Positions 42,819 to 51,074 of a stretch of DNA of 64,000 bases are shown here, in pieces. The notes beneath the pieces were generated by a model that was not told the DNA's origin, did not search any database, and saw nothing but the letters and a program-made list of their open reading frames with translations. Within the stretch, counting starts at the first letter, position 1. Each line of letters opens with the position of its first letter. The position numbers and the translations under genes are program-made. The stretch comes from Bradyrhizobium sp. OK095 (lineage in GTDB: Bacteria > Pseudomonadota > Alphaproteobacteria > Rhizobiales > Xanthobacteraceae), in contig NZ_FOBX01000015.1 in assembly GCF_900109945.1 (NCBI RefSeq), positions 21,001-85,000 on the forward strand. The letters are read 5' to 3'.

Positions 42819-43592
42819 ATGTTCTTGATTTTCCTGCGCTCGCTCCTGTTCAACCTGCTGTTCTATGCCGTGCTGGTGTGTCTCGCGATCGTGGCGCTGC
42901 CGACCTTCGCATTGCCGCCGCGCGCGATGCTGACGGTCGCGCAATGGTGGGCGAAGGCGACGCTGGTCCTGATGCGCGTGGTCTGCAACATCAAGGTGGA
43001 ATTCCGCGGTGTCGAGAAGATCCCGCAGGGGCCGCTGGTGATCGTGGCAAAGCACCAGTCGTTCTGGGAGACGTTCGTGCTGCCCGGCTTCTTCAATCGC
43101 CCGATCTTCATCCTCAAGCGCCAGCTGATGCAGATCCCTGTGTTCGGCCAGTTCCTGGTCAAGACCGGGATGATCGCGATCGACCGCAACGCCGGCGTGA
43201 AGGCGCTACTGGACATGACGCGGCGGGCGCGCGAAGCGGTGCGAAGCGGAAAGCAACTCGTGATCTTTCCGGAAGGCACGCGCCGGGCGCCGGGCGCCGA
43301 GCCTGACTACAAGACCGGCTTTGCGCAGATCTATTCGACCTGCGGCGCGCAGTGCCTGCCGATCGCGCTGAATTCCGGCCTGTTCTGGCCGCGCCGCACG
43401 TTCATGCGCTATCCCGGCACGCTGGTGGTCGAGTTCCTCGATCCGCTGCCATCGGGGCTGCCGAAGGACGAGTTTCTCTCTCGCGTGCAAACCGCCATCG
43501 AGGACGCGACCGGCCGGCTCGTCGAAGCAGGTCGGAAGGAGCAGGAGCAGCTGATCGGCCGTGCGCCGAGCTACGCTCCGTCGGAGAGCTAG
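42819..43592 (+). CDS. 1-acyl-glycerol-3-phosphate acyltransferase (PlsC-like)
   Basis: About 257 residues from ATG 42819; a TTG at 42804, overlapping the YdcF stop, would add five. An N-terminal membrane helix is followed by the acyltransferase block I KHQSFWET (HX4E form, about residue 74), block II around GMIAIDRN and block III FPEGTRR (about 150). It transfers a second acyl chain to make phosphatidic acid or acts on a related lysolipid. Its stop shares CTAG with the convergent cyclotransferase gene. Confidence 0.9.
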   Translation: MFLIFLRSLLFNLLFYAVLVCLAIVALPTFALPPRAMLTVAQWWAKATLVLMRVVCNIKVEFRGVEKIPQGPLVIVAKHQSFWETFVLPGFFNRPIFILKRQLMQIPVFGQFLVKTGMIAIDRNAGVKALLDMTRRAREAVRSGKQLVIFPEGTRRAPGAEPDYKTGFAQIYSTCGAQCLPIALNSGLFWPRRTFMRYPGTLVVEFLDPLPSGLPKDEFLSRVQTAIEDATGRLVEAGRKEQEQLIGRAPSYAPSES

Positions 43593-44191
43593 CGGTTCTC
43601 TCGATCTTCCGCAGGAGCCGGCGCGTGCGCATCACCATGAAGCATGGTCGCGAGTTGATGCAGTTGCGTGTCGCGAAAGCCTTCGGCCTCGATCGCTTTC
43701 ACCGTGGCCGTCACGTAGTCGCGGTTGGCGCCGGACTGTCCATGGCCCTGGACGACGTGGCGATGCTGATCGGCGAGCGACAGCCGACCGGCATATTGGA
43801 CATGGCCGCGGTCGACGACATAGGCGAGGGCGGAGACGCGCTCGCGCGCATCGTTCTCCAGCCACACCGAGCGCATCACTTCGCGATAGACCGACGTGAC
43901 CTGCTCGCGCGCCCGCAAATAGGCGACGACATCGGCGCGGTCCCTCTCGGCGACACGGAAAGCAATGCCGCGGCAGGCGCCGCCGCGATCGAGCCCGAGC
44001 ACCAGGCCGGGCTTTTCGGGCGTGCCGCGATGCACGAAGGAATAGACACAAAGCGCGCGATGCTCGCCAACCAGCCGCGCCGGGACGCGTTCTTCGAATT
44101 CGAAGCCCGGCCGCCACATCAGCGAGCCATAGCCGAACACCCAGAGGTCGCCCTTGGCTGTGGTAACGGAGGGGAGGGTGATTTCCGACAT
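43589..44191 (-). CDS. ChaC-like gamma-glutamylcyclotransferase
   Basis: A 200-residue protein from ATG 44191; a start at 44290 would add 33 residues but leaves only 11 bases to the divergent gene. The substrate loop is WVFGYGSLMWRPGFEF (about 16-31), a signature of the ChaC branch that cleaves glutathione to 5-oxoproline and Cys-Gly. SVYREVMRSVW contains the likely catalytic Glu, and ANRDYVTATVKAIEAEG closes the domain. It is cytoplasmic and likely has a role in glutathione turnover. Confidence 0.88.
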   Translation of the reverse strand: MSEITLPSVTTAKGDLWVFGYGSLMWRPGFEFEERVPARLVGEHRALCVYSFVHRGTPEKPGLVLGLDRGGACRGIAFRVAERDRADVVAYLRAREQVTSVYREVMRSVWLENDARERVSALAYVVDRGHVQYAGRLSLADQHRHVVQGHGQSGANRDYVTATVKAIEAEGFRDTQLHQLATMLHGDAHAPAPAEDRENR

Positions 44192-44301
44192 TTCGGGCAC
44201 GGCTACCAGAATGAAGGCCCCAAGCGAAGCGAATTCTCCGCCTTTCGCCGTGGCCGGACCTCGCTTACATTTGCCATCATCTGAGGTCAAAGGGTCGCCG
44301 C

Positions 44302-45486
44302 ATGTCCGATATGACCGTTGCCGCAGGCCGTCGCTCCCGTTGGGGCCTTTTCATCGCTCCCGTCCTCGTCCTGATCCTCGCAGTCGCGTGGAGCTGTTTC
44401 TGGTTCTATGCGGCGTCGCAGGCCGAAATCGCCGCAGACGCCTGGCGCGCGCAGGAGGCCAAATCCGGCCGGATCTATGATTGCGCCAAGCGTTCGATCG
44501 CGGGCTTCCCGTTCCGCTTCGAGGTCCAGTGTTCCGGCGCCAGCGTCGCTCTGGTCTCGCAGAACGCGAGCAAGACGCCGTTCACGGCCAAGCTCGACAA
44601 CATCCTGGTGATCGCCCAGGTCTACGATCCCAAGCGCGTCATCGCCGAATTCTCCGCGCCGGCGACGCTGACTGACGGCGTCACGCAAAACACCTTCGTG
44701 GTGAACTGGAGCAAGGGCCGCAGCAGCGTGGTCGGCCTCCCTGCTGTGCCGGATCGCGCCTCCATCGTGTTCGACGATCTTGCTGTCAATCGGCTCGATG
44801 GCAGCGTGCAGGTGCCGCTTGCGCGCGCAAAACAAGTCGAGCTGCACGGGCGTCTCGCGGATGGATCGCCGTCCGATCATCCGGTCATCGAGACCGTGTT
44901 CCAGATCGCGCAGGGCAGCATTCAGGGCGTGCATCCGCTGCTCGCCGAGCCGTTCGAGGCTGACACGCGCGCGAAGATCACGGGATTGTCCGACCTCACG
45001 CCAAAGCCGTGGCCGCAGCGCTTCCGCGAGATCCAGGCGGCCGGCGGCCATATCGAGATCGTGCAGTCGCGCATTCAGCAGGGCGAGATGATCGCGATCG
45101 CGGCGGGCACGCTCGGCCTTTCGGCCAATGGCCGACTCGACGGCGAATTGCAGATGACGGTGACGGGCCTCGAGCGCGTGATCCCGGCGCTCGGCATCGA
45201 GAAGATGCTGGACGAGGGCGTGCCGCAGGCAACGCTCGATCGTGTCGCGCCCGGCGTGAAGACCAAGGACCTCAACAATCTGTTCGGCGCGCTCGATCGC
45301 GCCGTGCCCGGCCTCGGCAAGGTCATCAAGCAGAACGCCAATGCCGGCGTTGCCGCCGGCATCAATTCGATCGGCACCGAGAGCACGCTCGAAGGCAAGA
45401 AGGCCCGCAGCTTCCCGCTGAAGTTCGTCGACGGCGCGGTACTGCTCGGCCCGGTCAAGGTCGGCGAGATTCCGCCGCTGTATTGA
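44302..45486 (+). CDS. DUF2125 domain-containing protein
   Basis: A 394-residue protein with an N-terminal helix (GLFIAPVLVLILAVAWSCFWFYAAS) that anchors it or acts as an uncleaved signal. The DUF2125 pattern follows: W-R-A-Q-E-A-K-S-G-R-I-Y-D-C-A-K-R-S-I-A-G-F-P, with the conserved Cys and I-x-G-F-P-F-R. The rest is beta-rich and periplasmic. Function is not known. The C-terminus PVKVGEIPPLY also fits the family. Confidence 0.88.
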   Translation: MSDMTVAAGRRSRWGLFIAPVLVLILAVAWSCFWFYAASQAEIAADAWRAQEAKSGRIYDCAKRSIAGFPFRFEVQCSGASVALVSQNASKTPFTAKLDNILVIAQVYDPKRVIAEFSAPATLTDGVTQNTFVVNWSKGRSSVVGLPAVPDRASIVFDDLAVNRLDGSVQVPLARAKQVELHGRLADGSPSDHPVIETVFQIAQGSIQGVHPLLAEPFEADTRAKITGLSDLTPKPWPQRFREIQAAGGHIEIVQSRIQQGEMIAIAAGTLGLSANGRLDGELQMTVTGLERVIPALGIEKMLDEGVPQATLDRVAPGVKTKDLNNLFGALDRAVPGLGKVIKQNANAGVAAGINSIGTESTLEGKKARSFPLKFVDGAVLLGPVKVGEIPPLY

Positions 45487-45622
45487 TATTTCTCCCGTAG
45501 AACTGAACTCACGGTCCCTTCGCCGGATCGTGATTGCCCGGCGGGAATGCGACGCCGCGAACTCCGCTCTCTCTCCATGTCGGCCGCACGATGATGCGGT
45601 CCGCCCAGGCAGGAGAGATACC

Positions 45623-45847
45623 ATGACCAAGTCCAAGCTGTTCGTTGTCGCCGCCGTCGCGATCTCGACCGCGCTCGCGACGCCCGCATTCGCGCAGTGG
45701 CAGTCGCAAGAGCCGGCTGCATACGCGGCCCAGTATCCGAATGGCGACCGCAACATCGCGAGCCCCGCAACACGGGAGACGATGGCATTCGTCCCCTCTC
45801 CGAAATCACCGCGCCCCACGGTGATGCGCGCGACCAAGGGCAAATAA
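45623..45847 (+). CDS. Small secreted protein of unknown function
   Basis: A 74-residue protein, start at 45623 with AGGAG eight bases upstream. The signal peptide is MTKSKLFVVAAVAISTALATPAFAQ, cleaved in the AFA|QW region. The mature part is only about 50 residues (WQSQEPAAYAAQYPNG and RNIASPATRETMAFVPSP), hydrophilic and without Cys. I recognise no family. A hairpin at 45877-45907 follows it. Confidence 0.7.
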   Translation: MTKSKLFVVAAVAISTALATPAFAQWQSQEPAAYAAQYPNGDRNIASPATRETMAFVPSPKSPRPTVMRATKGK

Positions 45848-45876
45848 CCGCCGTCCACCACTTGCCCGTCGCGGAG

Positions 45877-45907
45877 TTGGGCCCGGTCATGTCCCGGTCG
45901 GGCCCAA
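45877..45907. terminator. Hairpin after the small secreted protein gene
   Basis: TTGGGCCCG (45877-45885) pairs exactly with CGGGCCCAA (45899-45907) over a 13-base loop. No T-run follows, so termination is only a possibility. Confidence 0.35.
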
Positions 45908-46119
45908 TGCGCGTTGCGCGGATGCATGACAATCGCGCACGTGCGGATCGGCAACGCCGCAAAAATATTCCGAACATGATCGTCAGGAAAACGTGATGCA
46001 GAAGATGCACGGGCCTGCGAATAATCGCAGTCGCATTCAAGTCATTCCACACCAGGGAAGCACGCCGGCGCCGGAGACGGCGCGAGGAAACGAACCAGCT
46101 TCCCCAGTGGAGGGATCAA

Positions 46120-47688
46120 GTGCGAATCATCAATTGCGGACTGATGCTGGGCATGCTCGCTGCCTGTTCAGGGCAGGCGCGTGCCGACGACAATGTCACA
46201 ACCGAAATCCAGTCGCTGAAGGCCAAGCTGAAAGAGCTCCAGCAGAAGGTGGATTTGGAGGCGCGTAAGACGCGCCAGGTCGAAGCGCAGGCGAAGGCCG
46301 TCCCGATGCCGGCAACGTACAAGGCGCTGCCTGTCGATCCCTGTGCGGCCGGCAAGGTTTGCTACAAGGGCGTCACGCTGACATTCGGCGGCTGGGTCGA
46401 TCTCACCGGTATCTACCGCTCGCGCAATCTCGCTTCAGACACCGGCTCGGTCTACAACTTCATCCCCTATCAGCAAGGCCGGAACTACTATATTCCGGAA
46501 ACGCGCTTCTCCGCGCGCCAGAGCAGGTTCTCTGTGCTTGCCGAGGGCAACGTCGACCCCGATACGCATCTGGCCGGTTACGGCGAGATCGATTTCGAAG
46601 GCGCGGCGCAGACGGCGAGCTCGGTTGCGACCAACTCGTTCAATCCGCGCATGCGGCAGCTTAGCCTGGAGCTGGACCGCAGCGATCTCGGTCTTCATTT
46701 CCTCGCCGGGCAATCCTGGTCGCTGAACGCGCCGTCCAAGTCGGGCATCGATCCCCGCGGTGTCGATGCACCGGGCGTGATCGACTTCGAATCCGTTCCA
46801 GGATTCCTCGCCGCGCGGCAACCCGGTCTCCGCGTCTGGCAGGACATCGGACCCGAGTTCAAGCTGGCTGCGTCTGTCGAGAATGCCCAGACCGCGTTCT
46901 TCGGCGGCAACGTCCCGACCGTCGGCACACCCGCTGTCGGGCCGCAGGGCGTGCTGAATCCGAACCTCCTGGTCAATTTGACCGGGCCCGGCGGCAGCTT
47001 CTTCAACAACCTCAACAATGTCAGCCTGAATCAGGTGCCCGACGTCACGGTGAAGGCGGCGTGGGACCCGCGGCTCGGGCCGTACAAGCTGCACGTCGAA
47101 GGCTGGGCGCTCTACCGTCAGCTCCTCGATCGCTTCAACGGCGCCAACCACACCTACGATACCGGGAGTTTCGGTGGCCACATCAATGCCGAGCTGATTC
47201 CGAAAACCCTCGATCTCCAGCTCTATGGCGCGCACGGCGTGCTCGGCCGCTTCACGGCGACGCCGTTCCCCGACGCGGCGGTCGCGCAGGACGGCACCAT
47301 CCTCCCGCTGACGATCACATCGGCTGCGGTCGGCCTGATCTGGCACGCAACGCCGAGCCTCGATGTCTACAGCTATGCGGGCCTGGAAAAAGCAAAAGCG
47401 AATTTCGCCAACGTCGGAACGGTGCCCTTCGGTTACGGCAATCCGCTCTACAACAACACCGGCTGCTTCACCGAGAACTCGCCGGCGGCGACCTGCAACG
47501 GCAATACCAGGGAGGTCCGGCAGATCACGGCCGGGATCTACGACACCATCTACCAGGGCAATTACGGCACGCTCAAAGCCGGCGTGCAGTATTCCTACAC
47601 GCAGCGGATCGCCTTCAGTGGTGTCGGTGGTGCGCCAAAGACCGACGACAACGTCGTCATGACGCAAATCCGTTACTATCCGTTCTAG
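46120..47688 (+). CDS. Outer-membrane porin-like protein with N-terminal coiled coil
   Basis: A 522-residue protein from a GTG start with GGAGG upstream. A short signal is followed by a coiled coil (TEIQSLKAKLKELQQKVDLEARK, about 27-49) as in rhizobial porins that link to peptidoglycan. Then come a Cys pair (DPCAAGKVCYKG) and a beta-barrel: FGGWVDLTGIYRSRN, FSARQSRFSVLAEG, GLHFLAGQSWSL. It ends with Phe (MTQIRYYPF), the outer-membrane insertion signal. The signal region contains LAAC, which could be read as a lipobox; cleavage at ARA|DD by signal peptidase I is more usual for a porin. Pore specificity unknown. Confidence 0.85.
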   Translation: MRIINCGLMLGMLAACSGQARADDNVTTEIQSLKAKLKELQQKVDLEARKTRQVEAQAKAVPMPATYKALPVDPCAAGKVCYKGVTLTFGGWVDLTGIYRSRNLASDTGSVYNFIPYQQGRNYYIPETRFSARQSRFSVLAEGNVDPDTHLAGYGEIDFEGAAQTASSVATNSFNPRMRQLSLELDRSDLGLHFLAGQSWSLNAPSKSGIDPRGVDAPGVIDFESVPGFLAARQPGLRVWQDIGPEFKLAASVENAQTAFFGGNVPTVGTPAVGPQGVLNPNLLVNLTGPGGSFFNNLNNVSLNQVPDVTVKAAWDPRLGPYKLHVEGWALYRQLLDRFNGANHTYDTGSFGGHINAELIPKTLDLQLYGAHGVLGRFTATPFPDAAVAQDGTILPLTITSAAVGLIWHATPSLDVYSYAGLEKAKANFANVGTVPFGYGNPLYNNTGCFTENSPAATCNGNTREVRQITAGIYDTIYQGNYGTLKAGVQYSYTQRIAFSGVGGAPKTDDNVVMTQIRYYPF

Positions 47689-47700
47689 TCATACGAAGCC

Positions 47701-47787
47701 GTAGCCCGGATGGAGCGAAGCGCAATCCGGGTTTATTCGATGCGGTGTCAAGAGTCCCGGATTACGCTTGCACTCCATCCGGGCTAC
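47701..47787. repeat. Palindromic repeat, family A, copy 4
   Basis: Ends GTAGCCCGGATGGAGCGAAG and CACTCCATCCGGGCTAC enclose a variable centre. It lies in the convergent gap between the porin and prephenate dehydrogenase genes and may act as a terminator for both. Confidence 0.85.
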
Positions 47788-47796
47788 GTCGTCGGC

Positions 47797-48735
47797 TTAT
47801 GGCTTGTTGCCGAGCTGCCCATGCTGGCGGCCAAAGTCTGCCGCCGCCGAATCCTGGCCGATCTCGACGATGCCGCGGCGGATCGCACGGGTGCGGGTGA
47901 AGTGGTCGAACAGCGCCTCGCCGTCGCCGCGGCGGATCGCGCGGGTCAGCTTGGCGAGATCCTCGGTGAAGGTGCCGAGCATCTCCAGTACGGCTTCCTT
48001 GTTGGCGAGGAACACGTCGCGCCACATCGTCGGGTCGGACGCCGCGATGCGAGTGAAATCGCGAAAACCGCCGGCGGAGAACTTGATGACCTCGGACTCC
48101 GTCACCTGTTGCAACTCGTCGGCGGTGCCGACGATGGTGTAGGCGATCAGATGCGGCAGATGGCTGGTGATCGCGAGCACGAGATCATGATGATCCGGCG
48201 TCATCACCTCGACCTTGGCGCCCATCGCCGCCCAGAAGGCGCGCAGGCGATCGGTGGCGGCAGCATCGACGCCCTCAGGCGGCGTCAAAATGCACCAGCG
48301 GTTGATGAAGAGCTCGGCGAAGCCCGAGTCAGGTCCCGAATGCTCGGTGCCTGCGACGGGATGCGCAGGCACGAAATGGATGCCCTTCGGCAGATGCGGC
48401 GCCATGTCCCTGACGATCGCGCCCTTGACCGAGCCGACGTCGGAGATGATCGCGCCGGGCTTGAGATATGCGGCGATCTCCTGCGCCACCGGCCCGCAGG
48501 CGCCGACGGGAATGCAGAGGATGACCAGATCGGCGTCCTTCACGGCTTCCGCATTGGTCGCCACGACCTGGTCGATGATGCCGAGCTCCATCACCCGCGC
48601 GCGCGTTGTCTCCGAGCGCGCGGTGGTGACGATTTCGCCGGCCAGGCCCTGGAGCTTCGCAGCGCGCGCGATCGAGCCGCCGATCAGGCCGAAGCCGATC
48701 AGCGCGACGCGCTGGAAGTGCGGTGTGACGCTCAT
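47797..48735 (-). CDS. tyrC: Prephenate/arogenate dehydrogenase
   Basis: A 312-residue enzyme of the TyrA family. The NAD(P) motif is VALIGFGLIGGSIARA (10-25). The active-site signature is FVPAHPVAGTEHSGPDSG (about 123-140) with the catalytic His, followed by WCILTPPEG and TSHLPHLIAY. It oxidatively decarboxylates prephenate or arogenate on the way to tyrosine. There is no ACT domain, so feedback is not through a regulatory domain here. The start ATG overlaps the hisC stop by four bases (ATGA). It is last in the chorismate mutase-hisC-tyrC operon. Confidence 0.93.
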   Translation of the reverse strand: MSVTPHFQRVALIGFGLIGGSIARAAKLQGLAGEIVTTARSETTRARVMELGIIDQVVATNAEAVKDADLVILCIPVGACGPVAQEIAAYLKPGAIISDVGSVKGAIVRDMAPHLPKGIHFVPAHPVAGTEHSGPDSGFAELFINRWCILTPPEGVDAAATDRLRAFWAAMGAKVEVMTPDHHDLVLAITSHLPHLIAYTIVGTADELQQVTESEVIKFSAGGFRDFTRIAASDPTMWRDVFLANKEAVLEMLGTFTEDLAKLTRAIRRGDGEALFDHFTRTRAIRRGIVEIGQDSAAADFGRQHGQLGNKP

Positions 48736-49826
48736 TTGCCGGCCATGAAGTCGCGCAAGGCCTCGACGACGAGGCGGTTGGCCTCCTCGGTGCCGATGGT
48801 CATGCGCAGCGAATGCGGCAGGCCGTAATTCTTCAAGCCACGCAGCACCAGGCCACGCTTGGTGAGGTAAGCGTCGGCCTCGTCCGAGGTCTTGCCCTTT
48901 TCCGGGAAGTGGATCAGCACGAAATTGGCGACGCCCGGCGTGACCTTGAGACCGAGCTTGCCGATCTCCTCGGTGAGCCAGTTGCGCCATGTTTCGGTGA
49001 ACTGCTTCGACATCGCCTGATGCGCGGTGTCCTCGATCGCCGCGACCGCGGCGTACATCGCCGGCGTCGACACGTTGAAGGGGCCGCGGATGCGGTTGAC
49101 CGCGTCGATGACGTGCTCGGGGCCGAACATCCAGCCGATGCGCAGCGCGGCGAGGCCGTGGATCTTGGAGAAGGTGTGCGTCACCACCGTGTTCTCGGTG
49201 GTGGCGACCAGCTCGATCCCCATCTCGTAATCGTTGCGCGAGACGTAGTCGGAATAGGCGGCATCGAGCACCAAAAGCACGTGCGAGGGCAGGCCGGCGC
49301 GCAGCCGCTTGACCTCGTCGAACGGGATATAGGTGCCGGTCGGATTGTTGGGGTTGGCGAGCCAGACCAGCTTTGTCCGCGGCGTCACCGCCTTCAGGAT
49401 GGCATCGACGTCGCAAGTGAGGTTCTTCTCAGCCGCAACCACGTTCTTCGCGCCGACCGCCATGGTCGCGATCGGGTAAACGAGAAAGCCGTGGGTCGTC
49501 GAGATCGCCTCGTCGCCGTGGCTGAGATAGGTGTGGGCGAGCAAATTGAGGATCTCGTCCGAGCCGGCGCCGCAGATGATGCGGTTGGGATCGAGGCCGA
49601 ACGAACGGCCGATCGCTTCGCGCAGCACGCGCGAGGTGCCTTCGGGATAGTCTTCCAGATGTGTCGCTACGTTCTTGAACGCCTCGATCGCCTTGGGCGA
49701 GGGGCCGAACGGCGTCTCGTTGGCCGAGAGCTTGAACACCTTGCGGCCGGGCTCAGCGACCGGGCTCTTGCCGGGCGTGTAGGGCGCAATATCGAGAATG
49801 CCGGGATTCGGCACGGGGCGGGACAT
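48732..49826 (-). CDS. hisC: Histidinol-phosphate/aromatic aminotransferase
   Basis: A 364-residue class I/II PLP aminotransferase of the HisC type. Motifs are KLSANETPFGPSP (substrate end), WLANPNNPTGT (about 165), LDAAYSDYV and the PLP lysine in THTFSKIHGLAALRIGW (about 225). HisC works in histidine synthesis, but copies in a chorismate mutase-tyrC setting usually also, or mainly, transaminate prephenate or phenylpyruvate to give Phe and Tyr. The start at 49826 begins MSRPVPNPG. Confidence 0.94.
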   Translation of the reverse strand: MSRPVPNPGILDIAPYTPGKSPVAEPGRKVFKLSANETPFGPSPKAIEAFKNVATHLEDYPEGTSRVLREAIGRSFGLDPNRIICGAGSDEILNLLAHTYLSHGDEAISTTHGFLVYPIATMAVGAKNVVAAEKNLTCDVDAILKAVTPRTKLVWLANPNNPTGTYIPFDEVKRLRAGLPSHVLLVLDAAYSDYVSRNDYEMGIELVATTENTVVTHTFSKIHGLAALRIGWMFGPEHVIDAVNRIRGPFNVSTPAMYAAVAAIEDTAHQAMSKQFTETWRNWLTEEIGKLGLKVTPGVANFVLIHFPEKGKTSDEADAYLTKRGLVLRGLKNYGLPHSLRMTIGTEEANRLVVEALRDFMAGK

Positions 49827-49861
49827 CTTCAACTCCGGAATGGCTTTAAGCGGTACGCGAT

Positions 49862-50710
49862 TTACGATTTCGACCCGGTCGGGGGCACCGTATAGCGCGT
49901 TGCGTGGCTGCCGACGAGGGCCGTGGAGCGCACCGAGGCCCCCGCTTCGATCAGGGCAGCCTTGATTTTGTCGATGCTGCTCGCGCTCGTGACCGAGACC
50001 AGCAGCGCCGCGCCGTCGAAGGCGGTATCGGGCACCGCCACGATCTCGGCGAGCGGCGACAGGGCCCGCGCTACGTCGGCATTCCATCCTGATACGCGCA
50101 CGCTGAAGGTCTCGACCTCCGTCACCAGCGCGCTGTCGGCGACGCGCGAGACCGCGAACACGGGCAGCGCGGCCGGATGGTCGGCGCGCTCGACGAAGGG
50201 CAGCCGCGCGATGATTTTCGGCGCACCGGCCGCTTCCAGCTCCAGCCACCACGGCGTGCGGCTCGAGGTCGCCGAGACCAGCGCCAGATCGCCCTTGGAT
50301 TTCGCCACCGCCTCGACCGCCGCCTGCGCGCTGAAATGCGCGACGTAGGGCACGGTGAAACCAAAATGGAAGCGCGCGGAATCGCGCATCGCCGGCTCGC
50401 TCACCGAGATGTCGGCATGCACGGAGAACGGCGCCTGGACATAGGTGAAGGTGGCGATGATGACGCGCCAGATGCTCTCGACCGTGTCGAGCGGCAGGAT
50501 GCCGCGATGGCGCTGCACGATGTCGCGCATCATGGAGGCCTCGCGCGCAGGCCGAAACGCGGAGCCGACCTCCTGCGTCTGCTTCACCTGGATCAGGCGG
50601 TCGATGATGTCGCCGCGCTGCATCAAGAGGCGGTGCATGCCCTCGTCGATCGCGTCGATCTCCTTGCGCAACTCCTGGAGCGATGGTGGCGCGGGCGGAC
50701 GTTGGGACAT
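49862..50710 (-). CDS. Chorismate mutase (AroQ type) with extra C-terminal domain
   Basis: A 282-residue protein. The AroQ helical domain occupies about residues 8-92: LQELRKEIDAIDEGMHRLLMQR, DIIDRL, FRPAREASMMRDIV and ESIWRVIIATF, with the catalytic Arg and Glu/Gln positions expected. The remaining 190 residues resemble the ligand-binding half of P-proteins (DLALVSATSSRTPWW) but lack a clear prephenate dehydratase TRF motif. It therefore makes prephenate, possibly sensing an aromatic acid with the C-terminal part. It is first gene of the operon and reads away from the metX riboswitch region. Confidence 0.87.
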   Translation of the reverse strand: MSQRPPAPPSLQELRKEIDAIDEGMHRLLMQRGDIIDRLIQVKQTQEVGSAFRPAREASMMRDIVQRHRGILPLDTVESIWRVIIATFTYVQAPFSVHADISVSEPAMRDSARFHFGFTVPYVAHFSAQAAVEAVAKSKGDLALVSATSSRTPWWLELEAAGAPKIIARLPFVERADHPAALPVFAVSRVADSALVTEVETFSVRVSGWNADVARALSPLAEIVAVPDTAFDGAALLVSVTSASSIDKIKAALIEAGASVRSTALVGSHATRYTVPPTGSKS

Positions 50711-50874
50711 ATCTGACTGGGTCTGTTGAGAGGCGTTCCAAAGCGGACCGGCCGGAAGGCGGGGCCGCTGCGATCGGTGTCCTGATTAGGCAGTCAGGCC
50801 GGCGAAAGCAAAGAGAAATCACGGTCTTCTCGGCAGGCCGGACAGAGACGAATCCGGCTCATCCGGGCCGCGAC

Positions 50875-50903
50875 TTGACGAAAACCGCCCGAGACAGTAA
50901 GTT
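50875..50903 (+). promoter_or_regulatory. Candidate metX promoter
   Basis: TTGACG (50875-50880) and TAAGTT (50898-50903) are separated by exactly 17 bases. The predicted transcript start, near 50910, is a few bases before the first paired base of the SAM-II aptamer, which supports both calls. Confidence 0.6.
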
Positions 50904-50913
50904 TTGCCTGTTC

Positions 50914-50974
50914 CGTGGTCATTTGAGCCGGCCGGCTTGCAGCCACGTTAAAAAATTCGCTAAACAGGCCGGGG
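50914..50974 (+). promoter_or_regulatory. SAM-II riboswitch aptamer before metX
   Basis: P1 pairs CGTGG (50914-50918) with CCACG (50943-50947). The pseudoknot stem P2 pairs CCGGCC (50928-50933) with GGCCGG (50967-50972). Between them are the SAM-II hallmarks TCATTTGAGCC, GCTTGCAGCCACGTTAAA and GCTAAA. The class binds S-adenosylmethionine and is found upstream of metX/metA in alphaproteobacteria. Position, order and loops all match the H-type pseudoknot aptamer as I know it. Confidence 0.9.
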
Positions 50975-50985
50975 ACGTTTTCGAT

Positions 50986-51019
50986 CCCGGCCGAACCTAT
51001 CGTTCAGGCCGGGTTTTTT
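50986..51019 (+). terminator. Riboswitch-controlled intrinsic terminator before metX
   Basis: CCCGGCC and GAAC (50986-50996) pair with GTTC (51002-51005) and GGCCGGG (51007-51013), an 11-bp stem with one bulged A and a 5-base loop, followed directly by six T. The 5' arm (50986-50992) can instead pair with 50967-50973, which is part of the aptamer pseudoknot, so the two states exclude each other. Confidence 0.85.
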
Positions 51020-51074
51020 ATGGCCTGATGTCACTGCGATCTGAAGTCCGATCGCAAATGAGGTCGATGGTCAG

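Noticed and set aside
44287..45954. A 555-codon minus-strand open frame over DUF2125
   Set aside because: No recognisable domain, His/Arg/Asp-rich mirror composition; the plus-strand DUF2125 protein is well supported.
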